Of a stretch of 64,000 bases of DNA, positions 22,790-35,259 are shown piece by piece. The notes beneath the pieces are model-generated. The model was not told the DNA's origin. It searched no databases and was given only the letters and a program-made list of their open reading frames with translations. Location of the stretch: contig OX421965.1 of the NCBI GenBank assembly GCA_949128115.1, positions 34,901,681-34,965,680 of the forward strand, given 5' to 3'. The stretch is from Anaspis maculata (lineage: Eukaryota > Arthropoda > Insecta > Coleoptera > Scraptiidae). Within the stretch, counting starts at the first letter, position 1; the number at the start of each line of letters is the position of its first letter. The position numbers and the translations under genes were made by a program.

Positions 22790-23225
22790 AGCTGTGGCCG
22801 TCCTGGTAAACGAATTCCGCGTGCCTTTCTCTAATTGGCTGTAGATAAATCTTGGATTAGCGCCGCGTGCCGCGTTAGTATCAAATCGACTTGTATTGTT
22901 ATCTGGCATTCTTAAAATCCGACAACAGGTACCTACCTCTTTTGAACAGATAACGTTAAAATAATTCCGGCTTGTGTTGGAGCCGAGCTTCTTTTCAGAA
23001 CGTAGTGTATCTTGTATTGTGGCAATATCATCGACTCTCAATCTCGCATATTTCATTTATTGTAGAATTAGCCAACCGGCACCTGTTCATTTTCTTTGCC
23101 TTTTGAAAATAAACTTTGTATTCGTAACTTAAACTTTGGTTCATCTTCAGTATTGTATTAATCATTGCTTGATGCTATAATCATTTTTGGGAATCCGGCT
23201 CACAATAATGTGGCGCCCCCGACCA
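22790..23225 (+). mobile_element. possible LTR edge with primer-binding-like site
   Basis: A polyadenylation-type aataaa near 23101 is followed about 100 bases later by tggcgcccccgacc (23211-23224). That site looks like the start of a primer binding site after an LTR. No second LTR is visible, and only a Gypsy RNase H relic follows at 24.4 kb. Treat this as a weak suggestion. Confidence 0.25.
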
Positions 23226-24380
23226 TCTAGAAACCCCGGCCTTTATCCTCTGCTTAGCTGGCAGGCCGTGTTCCTGAATAAGACAGACGAATGGGTAATT
23301 GGGTAAGTCGCACCGAAAAGGCACGAGGCCTTTTTGGCATGTAACAAATTGTCCGTGTACTGTTATTTTTCGTTACTGGGGTTCCTGAAGCAATTGTTCA
23401 TATTGTGGCCTGGTAGTAGACTAGAAAATCTTTTCTCCCTGTCTGATCGGCTAAAAAATATTTGTTCAGACAGTTATCATTGTACCTAGTAGAAGTTTAG
23501 TTTGATGCTGCGATTATTCACGTCACACTGTTACCACAGACAACGTGATAAAATACGAGTAAGCATTGCGCTCGATAGAAAAAAAAACCGACACGAACGG
23601 ACAATAATTTACAAAATGCAAGTTTTAAACTTGTATCCCCGCATGCTAACGTGCATTATCCCGCAAAACCAATTTGTTTTGCCGACGGTGGTGCGGCGCA
23701 ATAATATCGAGCAGGTCTCATTCCATCCGATTAAAACGGGGACAAAACCGAACCGACCAAAAAAGCAAACACTCAGATATCTCCAACGCCACGTCCCGGT
23801 AAAGTGCATGGAAACTCGAATTTACTACACATAGGTACTTTAACATGTTTACCGAACTGCACACAGATATTTCGTTCAGCAACGTTTATACACAAACACA
23901 CACACATTCACACGAATACAGCTAGCGAATCGACATTCCAACAAAGCATTCCATAATCACGCAATAACCGCCAGGCCGGGACGACGAGAGATGTGTGTAG
24001 AAATCAAAATTTAACAGCAATTTTCTGTACACTGCCATATAATTCAAAGTTAGTGAAGTTCATTGGAGTGGTTTTCAGTATGCAGCGGGTGGGAACTTCC
24101 CACTGTGTACGCTGGGAATACTGATGCCGGCTTTCTGCTTCTTTTAATCTGCATGTCCATAAAAGTATGGATGTTGCGCCGCCAATTTGAATGATTCGTA
24201 TAATACGATTCTGTTCGTGAAATACTGGTTCTTTTTTCGAATGGGAAACACAACGATATGCTACATTTAGCATTGATTTCGCAAGCTATTGTCGGAATGA
24301 AGTTGAGGTAACCAGGAGGTTAACCACTTCTTGAATTCTGAGTAAATTTAGGTATCTAGGGCGAAACCGAATAGGTGGGC
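23226..24380. other. no gene recognised
   Basis: Frames near 23502-23834 and 24004-24273 lack known motifs. A short (ca)n tract lies near 23890. I see nothing else here. Confidence 0.35.
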
Positions 24381-24383
24381 TTC

Positions 24384-24600
24384 CAGCATTTTCTTGAAGG
24401 TCGCGACTTCACTATCTTGACAGACCATAAGCAATTGGTTTATGTTTTTCACAAACGACCCAAACGTGTAGCCCTAGGCAAGTTCGTCATTGGCCATCCA
24501 GCACATAAAAGGTGCAGAAAATACACCAGCAGCTGATGTTCTGTTCAGAGTAGAACCCATCACCAGCCAGAAACAAGAGTAGCTGACAACAGCATGCAGA
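24384..24600 (+). pseudogene. Gypsy RNase H fragment
   Basis: One frame reads LEGRDFTILTDHKQLVYVF, the T-D-H-K-x-L motif of Gypsy-type RNase H. After a small frame change another reads IQHIKGAENTPAADVLFRVE, the end of the domain, which normally includes A-D-x-L-S-R. The usual serine is phenylalanine, and about 20 residues in the middle are lost or shifted. It is an isolated relic, with no integrase readable downstream. Confidence 0.65.
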
Positions 24601-24609
24601 GCCTAGCCT

Positions 24610-26300
24610 GGCACATTCAGAGGTCATAAACATGACAAAGCAGCTCGTCAAGAAGTCTACCTACCTACACAGGGATTTCTATCAAGGTTTTCATCTCATT
24701 TTCAAGTGTCACATCCGGTGTGAAGCAGAGTTTCTGGCTGGAAAAGCCGGCAACAGATCCGAAGTCACCACATAAGTGGTAAATTTCGATTTGCGAAAGA
24801 TTTGAGTGATAGATCCTCAATTTGTATCGAACATCAGTCTCTAAAAATGTACTCCACGGAACAGCCCAGAGCCTCTCGTATAAAGTGTCACCGAAGGAAT
24901 TTCTACGATTCCACGTCTGTAAGGCGACGCGCGACAACGACAAAAATTGGTAGGAATTTGATATCAGCGAGTGCTTGTGCCAAACAAGCGCTACATTTCG
25001 GGATTTTTCTTCCAATGCGTGTGGCACCAGTTATTCACCGTGTGTGTGCTGCTGCATAGGTTTTCATTTCTCTCCAACTTATGCCGCTCGTAAATTGAAA
25101 AAAGAAATATCTAGCGTTGCTAAACAACTTTGATTTATTCGGCAAAAATTCTTTTTCCTTCGATTTTTGCGGGGCTTTTCGCCCTTTCCATACCATCCTG
25201 TGTGTGTTGGTGTGTCTGTGTGTGCCCTCTCGCTTTTGCTCCGCGAAACATGTGCAAAACTGGCTATGATTATGTAAGACATCACGCATGTAGGTACCGT
25301 ACCATATTTTGCCACAAAGGATCGTATCAGGCTCCATCTCTTCTCCGTGTAGAGCCTAAATCGATGCCATAATACGTTTAATAAAATGTGTATGGAAAAA
25401 AGCTGTTAGTGTGTAAGCTGGAGGCTGTGTGTGTGGCGGCGCTGCCACTATACGTAAACAGACTTTATGGATACATAAAATGCTCCCCGTGCGGATATAT
25501 GGCCCCTTTAACTTTGCACGAATCTTACTTGCTTTATAAATCAGGGTACGTGTGGGGGCATGTGTGGTGGGGGCGCGCTCGCTGTAAGGTGGCTCTGTGA
25601 AAGTGGGAAACATATTATGCAACTTGTACAACTTGGAATTAGAAACGGGAGGGGGGCGCTACCAATCAAATCTCAAGATACACGCAGCAGCGGGAATATC
25701 GTAAATCATCCCTCTTTCTTAAGATAAAATCCTTGCATGTGGTTGGAACAGTTTGCAATATGCCTTTATGAGGGGATATTACGGTGATTTATTTTGCGCG
25801 TTCCATTGAATAAGGGTCGTTTTTCCTAGTCCATTATTTACGCGGCTGCTAAAGACAATCGAAGATTTGGAAGTTGAGGCGTGTGAGAGATATGAGGGAT
25901 GGGCTGTCTAGAAATATGGTTGCATATTATTTCCTGCGCTTCTGGTAGGTATACCTGTAAGTAAGTGAGAGCTCATGCATCATACACTCCAACCATGAAC
26001 CTGTAGGTACCTAAACTGCACTGACAATACCGTACATTGCCATGGAGTCAATAACATGCGGACATGGTTATTAGTAACCAACCATAAAGACTTTTTATCT
26101 CATAAAATTTTCATTTTGGCCAAAATGACATATTATGATTTCTACAATAATTTGCTTACTGAATGCCGCGCCACAGGTCGCAGGATGCAGCTCGCTTGAA
26201 GCATGCTACTTACGAAACAACACAAACACGATGTAGTGAAATATCACACGAATACTTCCCTTTTGTTTCTATCGTATTCTTGCTTCGCGTCCAGTGACCT
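24610..26300. other. no gene recognised
   Basis: Open frames on both strands overlap and have no motif I can identify. There is a (gt)n-rich stretch near 25199-25226. Confidence 0.35.
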
Positions 26301-26307
26301 GCTGTGG

Positions 26308-28265
26308 TATTCCCCCTTTGTTTTGCTTGTACGTTGGTACCTGAAGTAGGTACGGCCGTTGACGTTCGTAGCGTTTGCCGATGGGGGAGGGAGATGGCGC
26401 TAGCGCATGAGCGGCAGCCGCGGGCAGACGGAGAAGAGAATCAGCTGTAGTGAACAACACGTGATTTTCAGTGCAACGAGTGTACGTCGGTTTCTCCGAA
26501 TTTGAGGTCGGTCTTTCTTTGTTTATTGTATCGTTATTCTGGCTTCCACCCACTCACCAAATCATGCATTTCGATACCTATTTTGTCCGCGGAATTACCT
26601 ATTGTACATAACACAAAATTCTTTGTTCTCTTTGTTCTCAACGGGCTTGCATAACCCGCAGTTTTCCCCCTTTGAAATCAAGGTGCTTTGTACTGCTTTG
26701 AATTTTGTGTAGTTTCATCTACTCCCAAATGATCTCAATATTGATGGCAAAGGCCGTAATCTAGTGGGTGTGCACTTTGCGCACTCATGACGTGGCCTCC
26801 GAACTGCGCTGTCGCGCGTATTTCGGGGTTTCATTATTTGTTTCTTTTCCATAAGTTACGTCACAAACAGTAAGACAAAAAAAAAATCTCTACTACGCTG
26901 AAATCAGCCGCTAAGTAGAGAGCAGTTCTTTTGATGATTCATTCACATTTCATTGTTCATTGTCGGGTTATACCTGAAAGTAACGGAAGGAAAGGAGACT
27001 TGCACGCTTCTCCGTGTCCTGGGGGGGGAGTCCACCACTAGTATAAATCTGCCTTGTTGAGTCTACAAACCTTCTCTTATTGGGGGGGGGGGGAATTATG
27101 TAAAACGACGAAGAGAGGGCCACAGGTTGGTTCGAGTCGATTTTCTTGTATTTACTGTATGCGATTACTGTTCACTTACCATTGTTCTGTTTTGTCTGTA
27201 AGTATGTATCTGTGGGGTTTTTGATGGGTAACTTCTGGGGAATTTCGGGCGAATGCGTTATAGATACTTCTTCTTACCGTTTGCTTACAAAGAGTATGAC
27301 CAACTTCAACTTCTCTACTTATTTATCTTTCACCTGTCTCTTGTTTATTTATCTACCTATTCATCTCGCTTTTTTTTTTGTTGATTCTCACACCATTACT
27401 TATAGTTTGTTTCTTGTTCATTTATCTACATCATTACCTGTGATTTGTTGCTTGCTGATTTATGTATTTGTTTACCGATCATTTCTTTATTGTCCAATAA
27501 TCTATCAATTTGACTTCTTTTGTTTGTGAAGTGAAAAACTGATTGCTCAGCGTGAAGTTTTCTCAAAAGCGTAAGCGAGAGAGTTTCCTTTTGTTGTTAT
27601 GTAAATAACTTGTAAACGAAACAAACTTTCAAAGAGGTTCAAGCACCGATTCACGCTGACTTGATCACTGCATTACTGGAGTGACTTCTCTGTCATTTCA
27701 TCATGACTCATTCACACTAGACTTTTGTTCAGATCATTTGGGAAGAAATTTTTCAGCAACCAACCAGGCAATACGCAGGGGTTTCTTTGACGTGTTCTTC
27801 CCATGTGTGCCTGTCAGCGAATACGTCACTTTTCCTTTGCGATCAAATTGACAGTTTAACATGTTTCATGATTTCTTGTTTTGCTTCGTCAATCTGATTT
27901 TGTGTTTATTTTATTCTTGTAAATTCCTGCATTGTCTAAATAATTTGTGATGATTTTTATTGCTAGTATTTTGTTGTTCTTTATTCTTGTTGTGTCATTT
28001 TATAACTGTCAATTTCTTGTTGTGAGGTGTTTTGAGAAAAGAAACAAATTCATTTAAAACTTTGAAATTGATTTTCAATAAAAGTTCATTTTGCTTGTGA
28101 TTCATCCGCGTTTCATTCAAGAATCAAACCTCATCCCCAACGACTCATTCTTATCTAGAGTAAGAACTCAACACAACGTAGGAAAAAGGTGAACGACGTG
28201 GGAAAAGGAAGGAACAACGACGATCACTGCCAACATCGAAAACGGGGTTATACTACAGGAATGGT
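26308..28265 (-). mobile_element. family A repeat, full-length copy
   Basis: This about 1.95 kb unit is the reverse complement of 44.65-47.5 kb (minus the insertion there). One end reads ctgtggtattccccctttgt. The other reads acggggttatactacag, so the two ends form an imperfect inverted repeat. Shared internal landmarks include a homopolymer C/G run (27064-27074 here), cgacgaagagagggccacag, and a stretch of diverged roughly 40-base repeats rich in tttgtttcttgtt and tatctac at 27300-27480. The open frame over that stretch (27146-27529) is low complexity and differs in the other copy. No transposase is readable. Confidence 0.7.
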
Positions 28266-28529
28266 GCCGCTGGACCAGGATATACCACACTGCAGTCACT
28301 GTTTCTTATTGTTTCTGCTTGCCGCACCACGTTGCATTGTTCTCTTCCATACCAAATCACAGATCATGTATGATCAATAAATTCAGTCATGAATGACCAA
28401 TAACTATATCATTATTGAAAAAAATATAAAACAGTGATTTCGAATTAGACGCTCAAACAACAGACACAATATGAATGCGACAGCGCATAAACACAGGACA
28501 ACTTTGAACATGTACGAGATATAACGGAA

Positions 28530-28960
28530 AAAAGTTAATATAATTACTCCCTCACCCTACCAACCCTGAAAAGACCCAAGCTATCTTCTTAAACCCCTGA
28601 ATGGGTAGACAACCCATTATTCCTCAATTAATTACAACTTATTCAAATTAAATCACGTTTCCCGCTGTTGGAACCGCTTGATCGATGATCATCTAGTATT
28701 AGGACGACATGCTGTTGTGCCTTTCTTCTTATTGTTCGAGGATAGAGCTCTCGAGATTGTCGAGACAGGTCTGACTACGAGTTTGAACACAATAAGACAC
28801 AATATTAGTTTTAACACAGCATCAATCTATTGACCTCTATAAACAAGTCAAAATGGTTAAATATTGGCTCGCTCCTACACCTAGTCCTACCTCCACATTG
28901 CAGGCTAAAATATCTAGAATGTCCAAGCTATTCCCGAAGAGATAAATTGACCCAAATTAT
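28530..28960 (+). pseudogene. LINE reverse transcriptase C-terminal relic
   Basis: A broken frame reads NPEKTQAIFLKP, the N-P-x-K-T-Q motif that follows the catalytic centre in Jockey-clade RT. Weaker similarity to the downstream thumb region follows, with several stops. No start, tail or target duplication is visible. Confidence 0.3.
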
Positions 28961-28969
28961 TTCAGACGT

Positions 28970-30300
28970 CCCAACACCCCAACCCTCCGACGAACACCTG
29001 ATTCTACACCTTGACCAACATTTAATTCTGACTGGTTTTCGTGGTTCTAAGTTTTTTTTTGTGGTTCATTCAGCTCCAACATTTATGTTAGTGTTGGATG
29101 TTATGTTAGAGTTGAGCCCGGCCTCTAGACACTGAAAAAGGGGAGAGTGACTTAAACCACAAGTGCAATCCAAGATTTGTGGGCCGGTGTGTGTGTGGTA
29201 GCCCACCTTTTTGTGGCATTCTTTTCAGAGACTGTTGCTTCTTTTTGGGTCATGGTCTGTTTTATAACCGGAAATGTTGGAACGAATTTCACCCTTCATG
29301 AAACTTTCGAACTTATGGTGTGCTCGAAACAATTACTCAGGTCAAGGTACAAACTTTATTGTGGAGAACTTTTTGAACACGCTCCGTATGAAGAAACAAA
29401 ACGCAGATAATTGACTATACAGGGTGTTCGCCGAAAAACCGATGCGGAAAGGCGTCAAAATAATCCTTAACCCAACACTTAATAACCGCCGTCTACACTA
29501 ATACCTGGTCGAGCCCTAATAACAGTTCATTTTTGTACCTATCTGAACGGTGGCGTCGTTGGGTACCGTATTAAATTCATCAGTTTTGAATCAGAAACGT
29601 TTTTATTCCAGTAACAAGCTTATACATCATCTATAATTTCAGATGATTGCTGCAACAGAAATTATCATTTCCGCGACATCAAACCGTGTATTCCTCCGGT
29701 TTCCTTCTCTAAGTAACATTTCTCTTCAAGGCATCATTATTTGCCAACATGAAAATATCAGGAACTGTCGAGGCGCTGAAACAAAGCTATTTTAGTCGGT
29801 CATCGGTCGGACCGGGGGTCATCCGAATTAAGAATCGCGACTTTACGGCAGGGTCCGAACCCCGATACAAACGCGATTAGGTATATCTCATTTCAATTAC
29901 TTGATCTTTCACGTGGTTCTCAAAATTTACATTTTCCGAATAACTGGAAGCTTCAGAAACGCACAGGAGGCTCATCCGAGAGTTTCCAGATCTAACCCAC
30001 CAGGTCCGGTGCTCTGAGTGTCGCAGTCACAACGCAAAGTCCAGAGGACCCAAAGGCTCGAATACCTTTTCTGTGAAGGTATCCAATAAAGGACGAGGCT
30101 TAATAGTGGCTGTACCAAAGGCAGACAGTAGCGCAGATACCAGCACATGTAGGCAGATTCAGAACGAACGCGTAAGCCCCATAATACATTCTCCACGACA
30201 AAGCTCAATCGTGAGCACCAATCCCAACTCACCAAGACTAACCTTCCGCTCGCCAAGGTCATCACTCCGTTACAAGAGATACCGAAACGAGAGAACTTGC
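28970..30300. other. no gene recognised
   Basis: A transposon-end-like tacagggtgttcgccgaaaa occurs at about 29419, without a visible partner. Open frames at 28830-29410 carry no known motif. Confidence 0.35.
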
Positions 30301-30309
30301 TTCTATCGA

Positions 30310-30880
30310 GCCTGGATCATCTAGGGGTTCCAACTCTACATCATCAAGGTGGGTCGAAACTCTTGTCGCAGGATCGTTACTCAGCATCCTGGAGGAGGAT
30401 CGGAACACATCATCAACGGATCTCAACTCTACAACTTGAAGATGGATCAAAACTCAGCATCGGAATGACCTCAGCACAACTACATGAAGATGAGTTGAAA
30501 CATCGAAGGGTTTCAACTCGTCGCCTAGAGGCGGATCGAAACTCAACATCCAAGGGCTTCGACTGTACATCCTAGAGGTGGGTCGGAACTCAAAGAGTAG
30601 CAACTCATCGGCCTCTAGGTGGATCAAAGCTCATCCTGGAAGGATCGCAACTCAACTTTCTCAAGGGGATCAAAACACATCTCCGGAGGATTCCAACTCG
30701 ACATTCTTCAGGTGAGCTGAGACGCATCAGCCGGGGTTTCGACTCAGCATCGTCCAAGTGGACTGAGACTCATTATCAAAAGACTCCAGCTCTACAGCCT
30801 CTGAGTGGGTCGCGACGCAGCATCAACGGGCCCTGGCTCAGCTTCCTCGAAGTGGGTCGAAACTCTTTTGTAGCAGACCC
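30310..30880 (+). repeat. degenerate minisatellite, unit about 45-50 bp
   Basis: Recurring blocks combine tcaactc(t)acatc or cagcatc with gaggtgggtcgaaactc, for example near 30331, 30420, 30500, 30570, 30650 and 30850. Units are diverged and vary in length. Frames on both strands are open in places only because stops are rare in the unit. Confidence 0.6.
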
Positions 30881-31548
30881 GCAGAAGTACTCGGCAACGG
30901 ACGTGACTAGTCGGGAGCGAACGGCAGCCTAGGCGGATTGATCCAGGTACAACAGTCAATCTCAATCGGTACTCCTTTATTCCAAGCCATTCGGAATCAT
31001 TTATCACATCCAAAACTATCGCGAACAACGTATAGTCGTTAAAACAATCCCATCTACTAGCTTGATATAGAGCGCTGGTAAGGTATTAGATGTCACGACG
31101 CGCCAATACACTGGATTACTGGTGTGCGGAGCCAAGTACAGAGGTGGTGCTGTTGAATCGTGTTATAGAGAGTTGCTGAGTTCTCACGTATGAATAACAT
31201 AACTAGCGACATCTTTTAATGATCACTTGACTCTGAATATTCACATATAATTTAATTCCACGGCTTCGAACTATTTTCCTCCGGATTATTTTCGGTCCAC
31301 CAAATGCAAGTGGCTTCAATCTTGAGGATCATCTTCTAGGACTATCAGAAGCATGAGATGGCCTCTCTTAAGTTGCTAACAACAACTTGATAAAAACCAG
31401 GCCTCACAGCTTCAGCGAGAGCTAAAATAAGCGAGAAAGCCTTAAACTTTTTTTCGTGCAATTGACGTTACGGTCTTCAAATTTTCATCATTGGTTTATA
31501 ATATTGTTATAATACAGGCTTTGTGAAGCTCAATCGGTCATCGGCTTC

Positions 31549-31974
31549 GTGTTGCACATTTTTTGTAAGGCACAGGTACATAACAGAATCTACAACATTT
31601 TTCGATGCAACTTGAGAATTTTCCGTAGGTTTTTGAAAACTCCTCTTATGTTAGCTACCATGGTAGCGTTCATATCGGAAATACTTATTGTTCGGCCTAG
31701 TACTGCGATCAGTAGTCCATTTTTAGACACAGGTCCAATGTCCATTGCTCGAACTCAGGGAGAAATAAGTCAAATCACATTAAAAAATATCGGACCACAA
31801 CTATTACCAGAGCTAGAACTTCAAGAATTGATGCTCGGAGCAACACAAAATCTTTGGGATCTCATCGATCTGCAGCACAGGAATAAAGACCTGTCTTTGT
31901 TTACCTACTCGACTTTAATCCACAAGGTTTGGAGCTTTTTTTTATTGCACGAGCAAAAAACAGGGCAAAGGTGA
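31549..31974 (+). CDS. unrecognised open frame, possible exon
   Basis: The first ATG is at 31648. The peptide starts MLATMVAFISEILIVRPSTA, a moderately hydrophobic stretch that could be a weak signal peptide, and is then acidic and leucine-rich (LLPELELQELMLG). A tttccgtag acceptor-like site lies just upstream, and aag|gtttgg could be a donor near 31929. I recognise no family. It may equally be chance. Confidence 0.15.
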   Translation: MLHIFCKAQVHNRIYNIFRCNLRIFRRFLKTPLMLATMVAFISEILIVRPSTAISSPFLDTGPMSIARTQGEISQITLKNIGPQLLPELELQELMLGATQNLWDLIDLQHRNKDLSLFTYSTLIHKVWSFFLLHEQKTGQR

Positions 31975-31979
31975 ATTCC

Positions 31980-33130
31980 AAATGACCCGCAAAAAAATTT
32001 GCCTCTGCTCTTTTGTTGGTCGGGAGGACTCTCATGAAAAGGCGCTCGATCGAGGGCCTTTTTCAAGGGGTGGGTTTTAATAACACGACATTGCGGCTAT
32101 CGAGGGTCCGCCGCCGGGGTATTTAACTGCGGGGGTTTAACAAGAAGGCCAGACCATCAGGACAACCGACCAGGACGACGCAGGCAGGTAGCTAGCTCCT
32201 GCCTAGCCAGCCAGCTATATGGGGGCTAGCTGCGGGGATGTCCGCAGGAAGAGTGGTGTGCAGGATAACACAGCTGTTTTATGAGGCAGCTAATTGGGAT
32301 TCATTACGCCGGCCAGGGTCCTGCGGGTTCGGTGCATTTGGCGATTACGCGCGACTTATTCATCTCACTAACTGTGATTTATAAACTTTATTAGGGTAGC
32401 TTTTGAATTGGAGAACTGCTCATTTCTAAGGATTATTTATAGCTGTGGCTGCCTGCCTGCCTGCACGGCTCTTCTACCTGAGCTTGCCTTCTGCTGCTGC
32501 CGTTGCTGCTGCTACGTATTTAATATTCGCCAGTTCGTTCCTCCTCGCATTTACATATTTGAATAAGTGCCTCTTCATTATTCCTCCGGAATGTTATATA
32601 ATTAAAAAGTCGCTCAGGGTAACCGCAAACACTTAAGAATGAAATCAACGATCAATACCTTGCCTACCATTCACCCTTGCATTTACCTCTAGGTAGGTAG
32701 GTAGGTAGGTAGGTACATAATAGGAAACAAGTGGATTAGGTGGAGTGCATTATGTTATCCAGGAACATCAATTAGGTGTTGACCAAAGTCACTCGTGATT
32801 ATGCTTTGGCGTTTTCTTTGGACAAGCGCAGGAAATTCACTCCTATCCTGCAAGCAGAAGAAGTATAACAACGGTATAACTGGACAAAAGAAAACAACAC
32901 GTGTAGTATCAGTGGAAATAAAGGTCATTGAAACAAAGATCAGGGAATTTTGAATATAACTCTCTTGTTTGATTTCAATTTATCAATTTTACTCTTTTCT
33001 TTTGTTAGCGCGGTACATTAAGACGGCAGCCTTCCGATGAACACTGCAACTGCATTAACAAGTTCAGGGATTAGGAACGCAGCGCACGCATCAGTCAAGA
33101 AATGATAGTCACCACCACAATTTAAACTTC
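31980..33130. other. no gene recognised
   Basis: A GC-richer stretch at 32040-32300 contains gctagc palindromes, and a (gtag)n microsatellite lies at 32692-32715. No coding signal is supported. Confidence 0.4.
32692..32715 (+). repeat. (gtag)n microsatellite
   Basis: About six units of gtag (ggtaggtaggtaggta), a simple tetranucleotide repeat. Confidence 0.9.
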
Positions 33131-33132
33131 AA

Positions 33133-33440
33133 GGACGGAGTTATACCTGTATTGGTAAAATAAGCGTTGCAGAATCAATCCCTTTGGGTTTATTCCTTGG
33201 CAGAATCTTACCATTTAAGTAGGTCTCTTTCGGAAGCTACAAGGATGAACTTTGGTTTGAGCCCATTGGAATTTCCAAAATCAAGAAAAAAAATTTTTTG
33301 ATTTCTGAATTTTGAAAATGCCAATAGGCTTAAACCAAAGTACATCCTTGTAGCTTTTGAGAGAGACCCGAATGGTGGATTCTGTCAAGGAATTAACCCA
33401 CAAGGATTGATACCGCAGCGCATATTTAACCAATTCAACA
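33133..33440. mobile_element. palindromic element, copy 1 of family flanked by TTAA
   Basis: The left half starts ggacggagttatacctg, and the right half ends accaattcaaca. Long arms pair through aataagcgttgc, gggtttattccttg, gtctctttcggaagctacaa and ggtttgagcccattgg around an A/T centre. It is the same family as 34500-34812. The right end lacks the terminal ccgtcc, and the left flank is not TTAA, so this copy is slightly truncated or diverged. Confidence 0.7.
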
Positions 33441-33659
33441 ATTGATCAACAAAACAAACAAAAAGGCATGACAGTGTGGATGGCGAGCAGCTGACGCCTG
33501 ACTGGCTTGGTGGGGGTAGGCTGCGGGCGCAAAGAACGTTCTGAAAGTGAAACGTAGGTACTGCACTGAAGGTAGACGATTCCCGGATAACGGGATGGCA
33601 AATGAACGGTACGATGAACGCGCAAAAAAGGAACTTACTGGATGACGTCACGGCAATGG

Positions 33660-34480
33660 CTGCTCACCGGGCAAGGCGTGCTGTTGGCAGCGTGGCTTTG
33701 GGTTCGGGGTTGACTAGCAGCCTAGAGAATATTCCGCAAGAAATTCCACTGAAAAAACTCTCCTTTGGAAGAACTGCTGGCCAGAGTACCGTGTGTGAGC
33801 ATCCGTTATGGCGATGTAGCCAGATTATCACCAGTTGCAAGATGGCGGCCGGGCTCAGGGTTGACACATGAAGGTAGCGTAATGCTCTCACTGGATATAT
33901 TATACTGGATACACTATAATGATTAATTCACAGCCGAGTTCACAGCTCAAGGGTTGAGCTTTCACTATGAGGCCGGGGTTGAAATCGAGGACGATTGCCT
34001 TTTCGTTATTGGGTGAAAAAGTGTCGTGGTAGTGACATAAGAGTCCTAGGTAAAAGTTCATCCCTTGAACATAAAAAGTGGGCACGTGTAGCCAAAGTTC
34101 GCCAAATTGTCCAAATCGGCAGACGCTTGGTCATTTCCGCAATTGAATAGAATGAAGACAGGTTTTGCAGGATCAGCAAGGCATAGCTGCGTCACTGGCC
34201 TGATTTGGGCGGTTCGATAAATAAAAGAGGTCCGAAGCTTTGAACACGGGGCATTTGATTATTCATTGATTCGATTGATGGTCGACTGTCATTCGGTTAG
34301 CCCTCCTGGGCATTGATTCAATACGTCGTGGTTCAGTTAACTAACTGGCATGTAAGTAAAACCATTTGATATCTGTCTGAAAGTTTAACCCGTCGAGTGT
34401 CAGGTGTATAACATTTTATCATTATAATTTATAAACTCATTACATCAGCAGAATGCTTGCGTTCCCATTCACCACTTTCC
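33660..34480. other. no gene recognised
   Basis: The region lies between the two related palindromic elements. Short frames near 33602-33891 have no motif. Confidence 0.35.
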
Positions 34481-34499
34481 CGGTTTCATCTGTGCTTAA

Positions 34500-34812
34500 G
34501 GACGGAGTTGAATTGGTAAAATAAGCGTTGCCAAATCAATCCGTCTGGGTTTATTCCTTGACGGATTTTCACAATTTTTGTCTCTTTCGAAAGCTACAAG
34601 GATGTACTTTGGTTTGAGCCCATTGACATTTCCAAAATCCAAAAATGAAAAAAAAAATTGGATTTTGGAAATGCCAATGGGCTCAAACCGAAGTACATCC
34701 TTGTAGCTTTCGAAAGAGACCAAAATGGTGAAAATCCGTCAAGGGATAAACCCTCGGATAAACCCAGACGGATTGATTCCGCAACGCTTATTCCACCAAT
34801 TCAACACCGTCC
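34500..34812. mobile_element. palindromic element, copy 2, TTAA-flanked
   Basis: Ends ggacggagttgaattggt and accaattcaacaccgtcc are inverted. The arms pair over most of 150 bases around an aaaaatgaaaaaaaaaattgg centre. TTAA occurs directly outside both ends (34496-34499 and 34813-34816), the target site of piggyBac-type transposases. It has no coding capacity. Confidence 0.8.
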
Positions 34813-35259
34813 TTAAACAACAATGAAGAGCCGTAGCCCAGTCCACGAGTAGAAAAAAACTAGACCTTTTCCTATTTATGACAATATTCCCACGAATTGG
34901 CTTTGGCAACAACTGCTGAAGACTGGTAAGTGGTGATGTGGCGGTGCAGTGGATAAAATCCGTCCGCACCGTCCGTGAAACCCCAATGGCCTCTTCGCCA
35001 AGTTCGGTGCCAAGACGCTCCGAACATCGACAAGGGAAACAAGGGGGGATGTCGGGACAGAGGGATATTATGGGTTGCCTACCTCCAGTGCATAAAATCA
35101 GGAATGAACGGACGTGGAAAAAACATACTTCCCACTAAAATACCACTCGGGATTTTTAAAAGGTAAAAACGAAATAGAATAAAAATAGGTAAAGAGAAAA
35201 CGCAAACAGAATGAATAGGCACAATAAACAATTGTGCGGAGTGGAAAGATAAGAAATGC

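Noticed and set aside
24665..25027. 120-codon minus-strand frame
   Set aside because: A short stretch resembles a helix-turn-helix, but the rest matches nothing I know and a plus-strand frame overlaps it.
27146..27529. 127-codon hydrophobic frame in family A
   Set aside because: It lies on low-complexity repeats; the corresponding region of the inverted copy (45407-45676) does not preserve the frame or its length.
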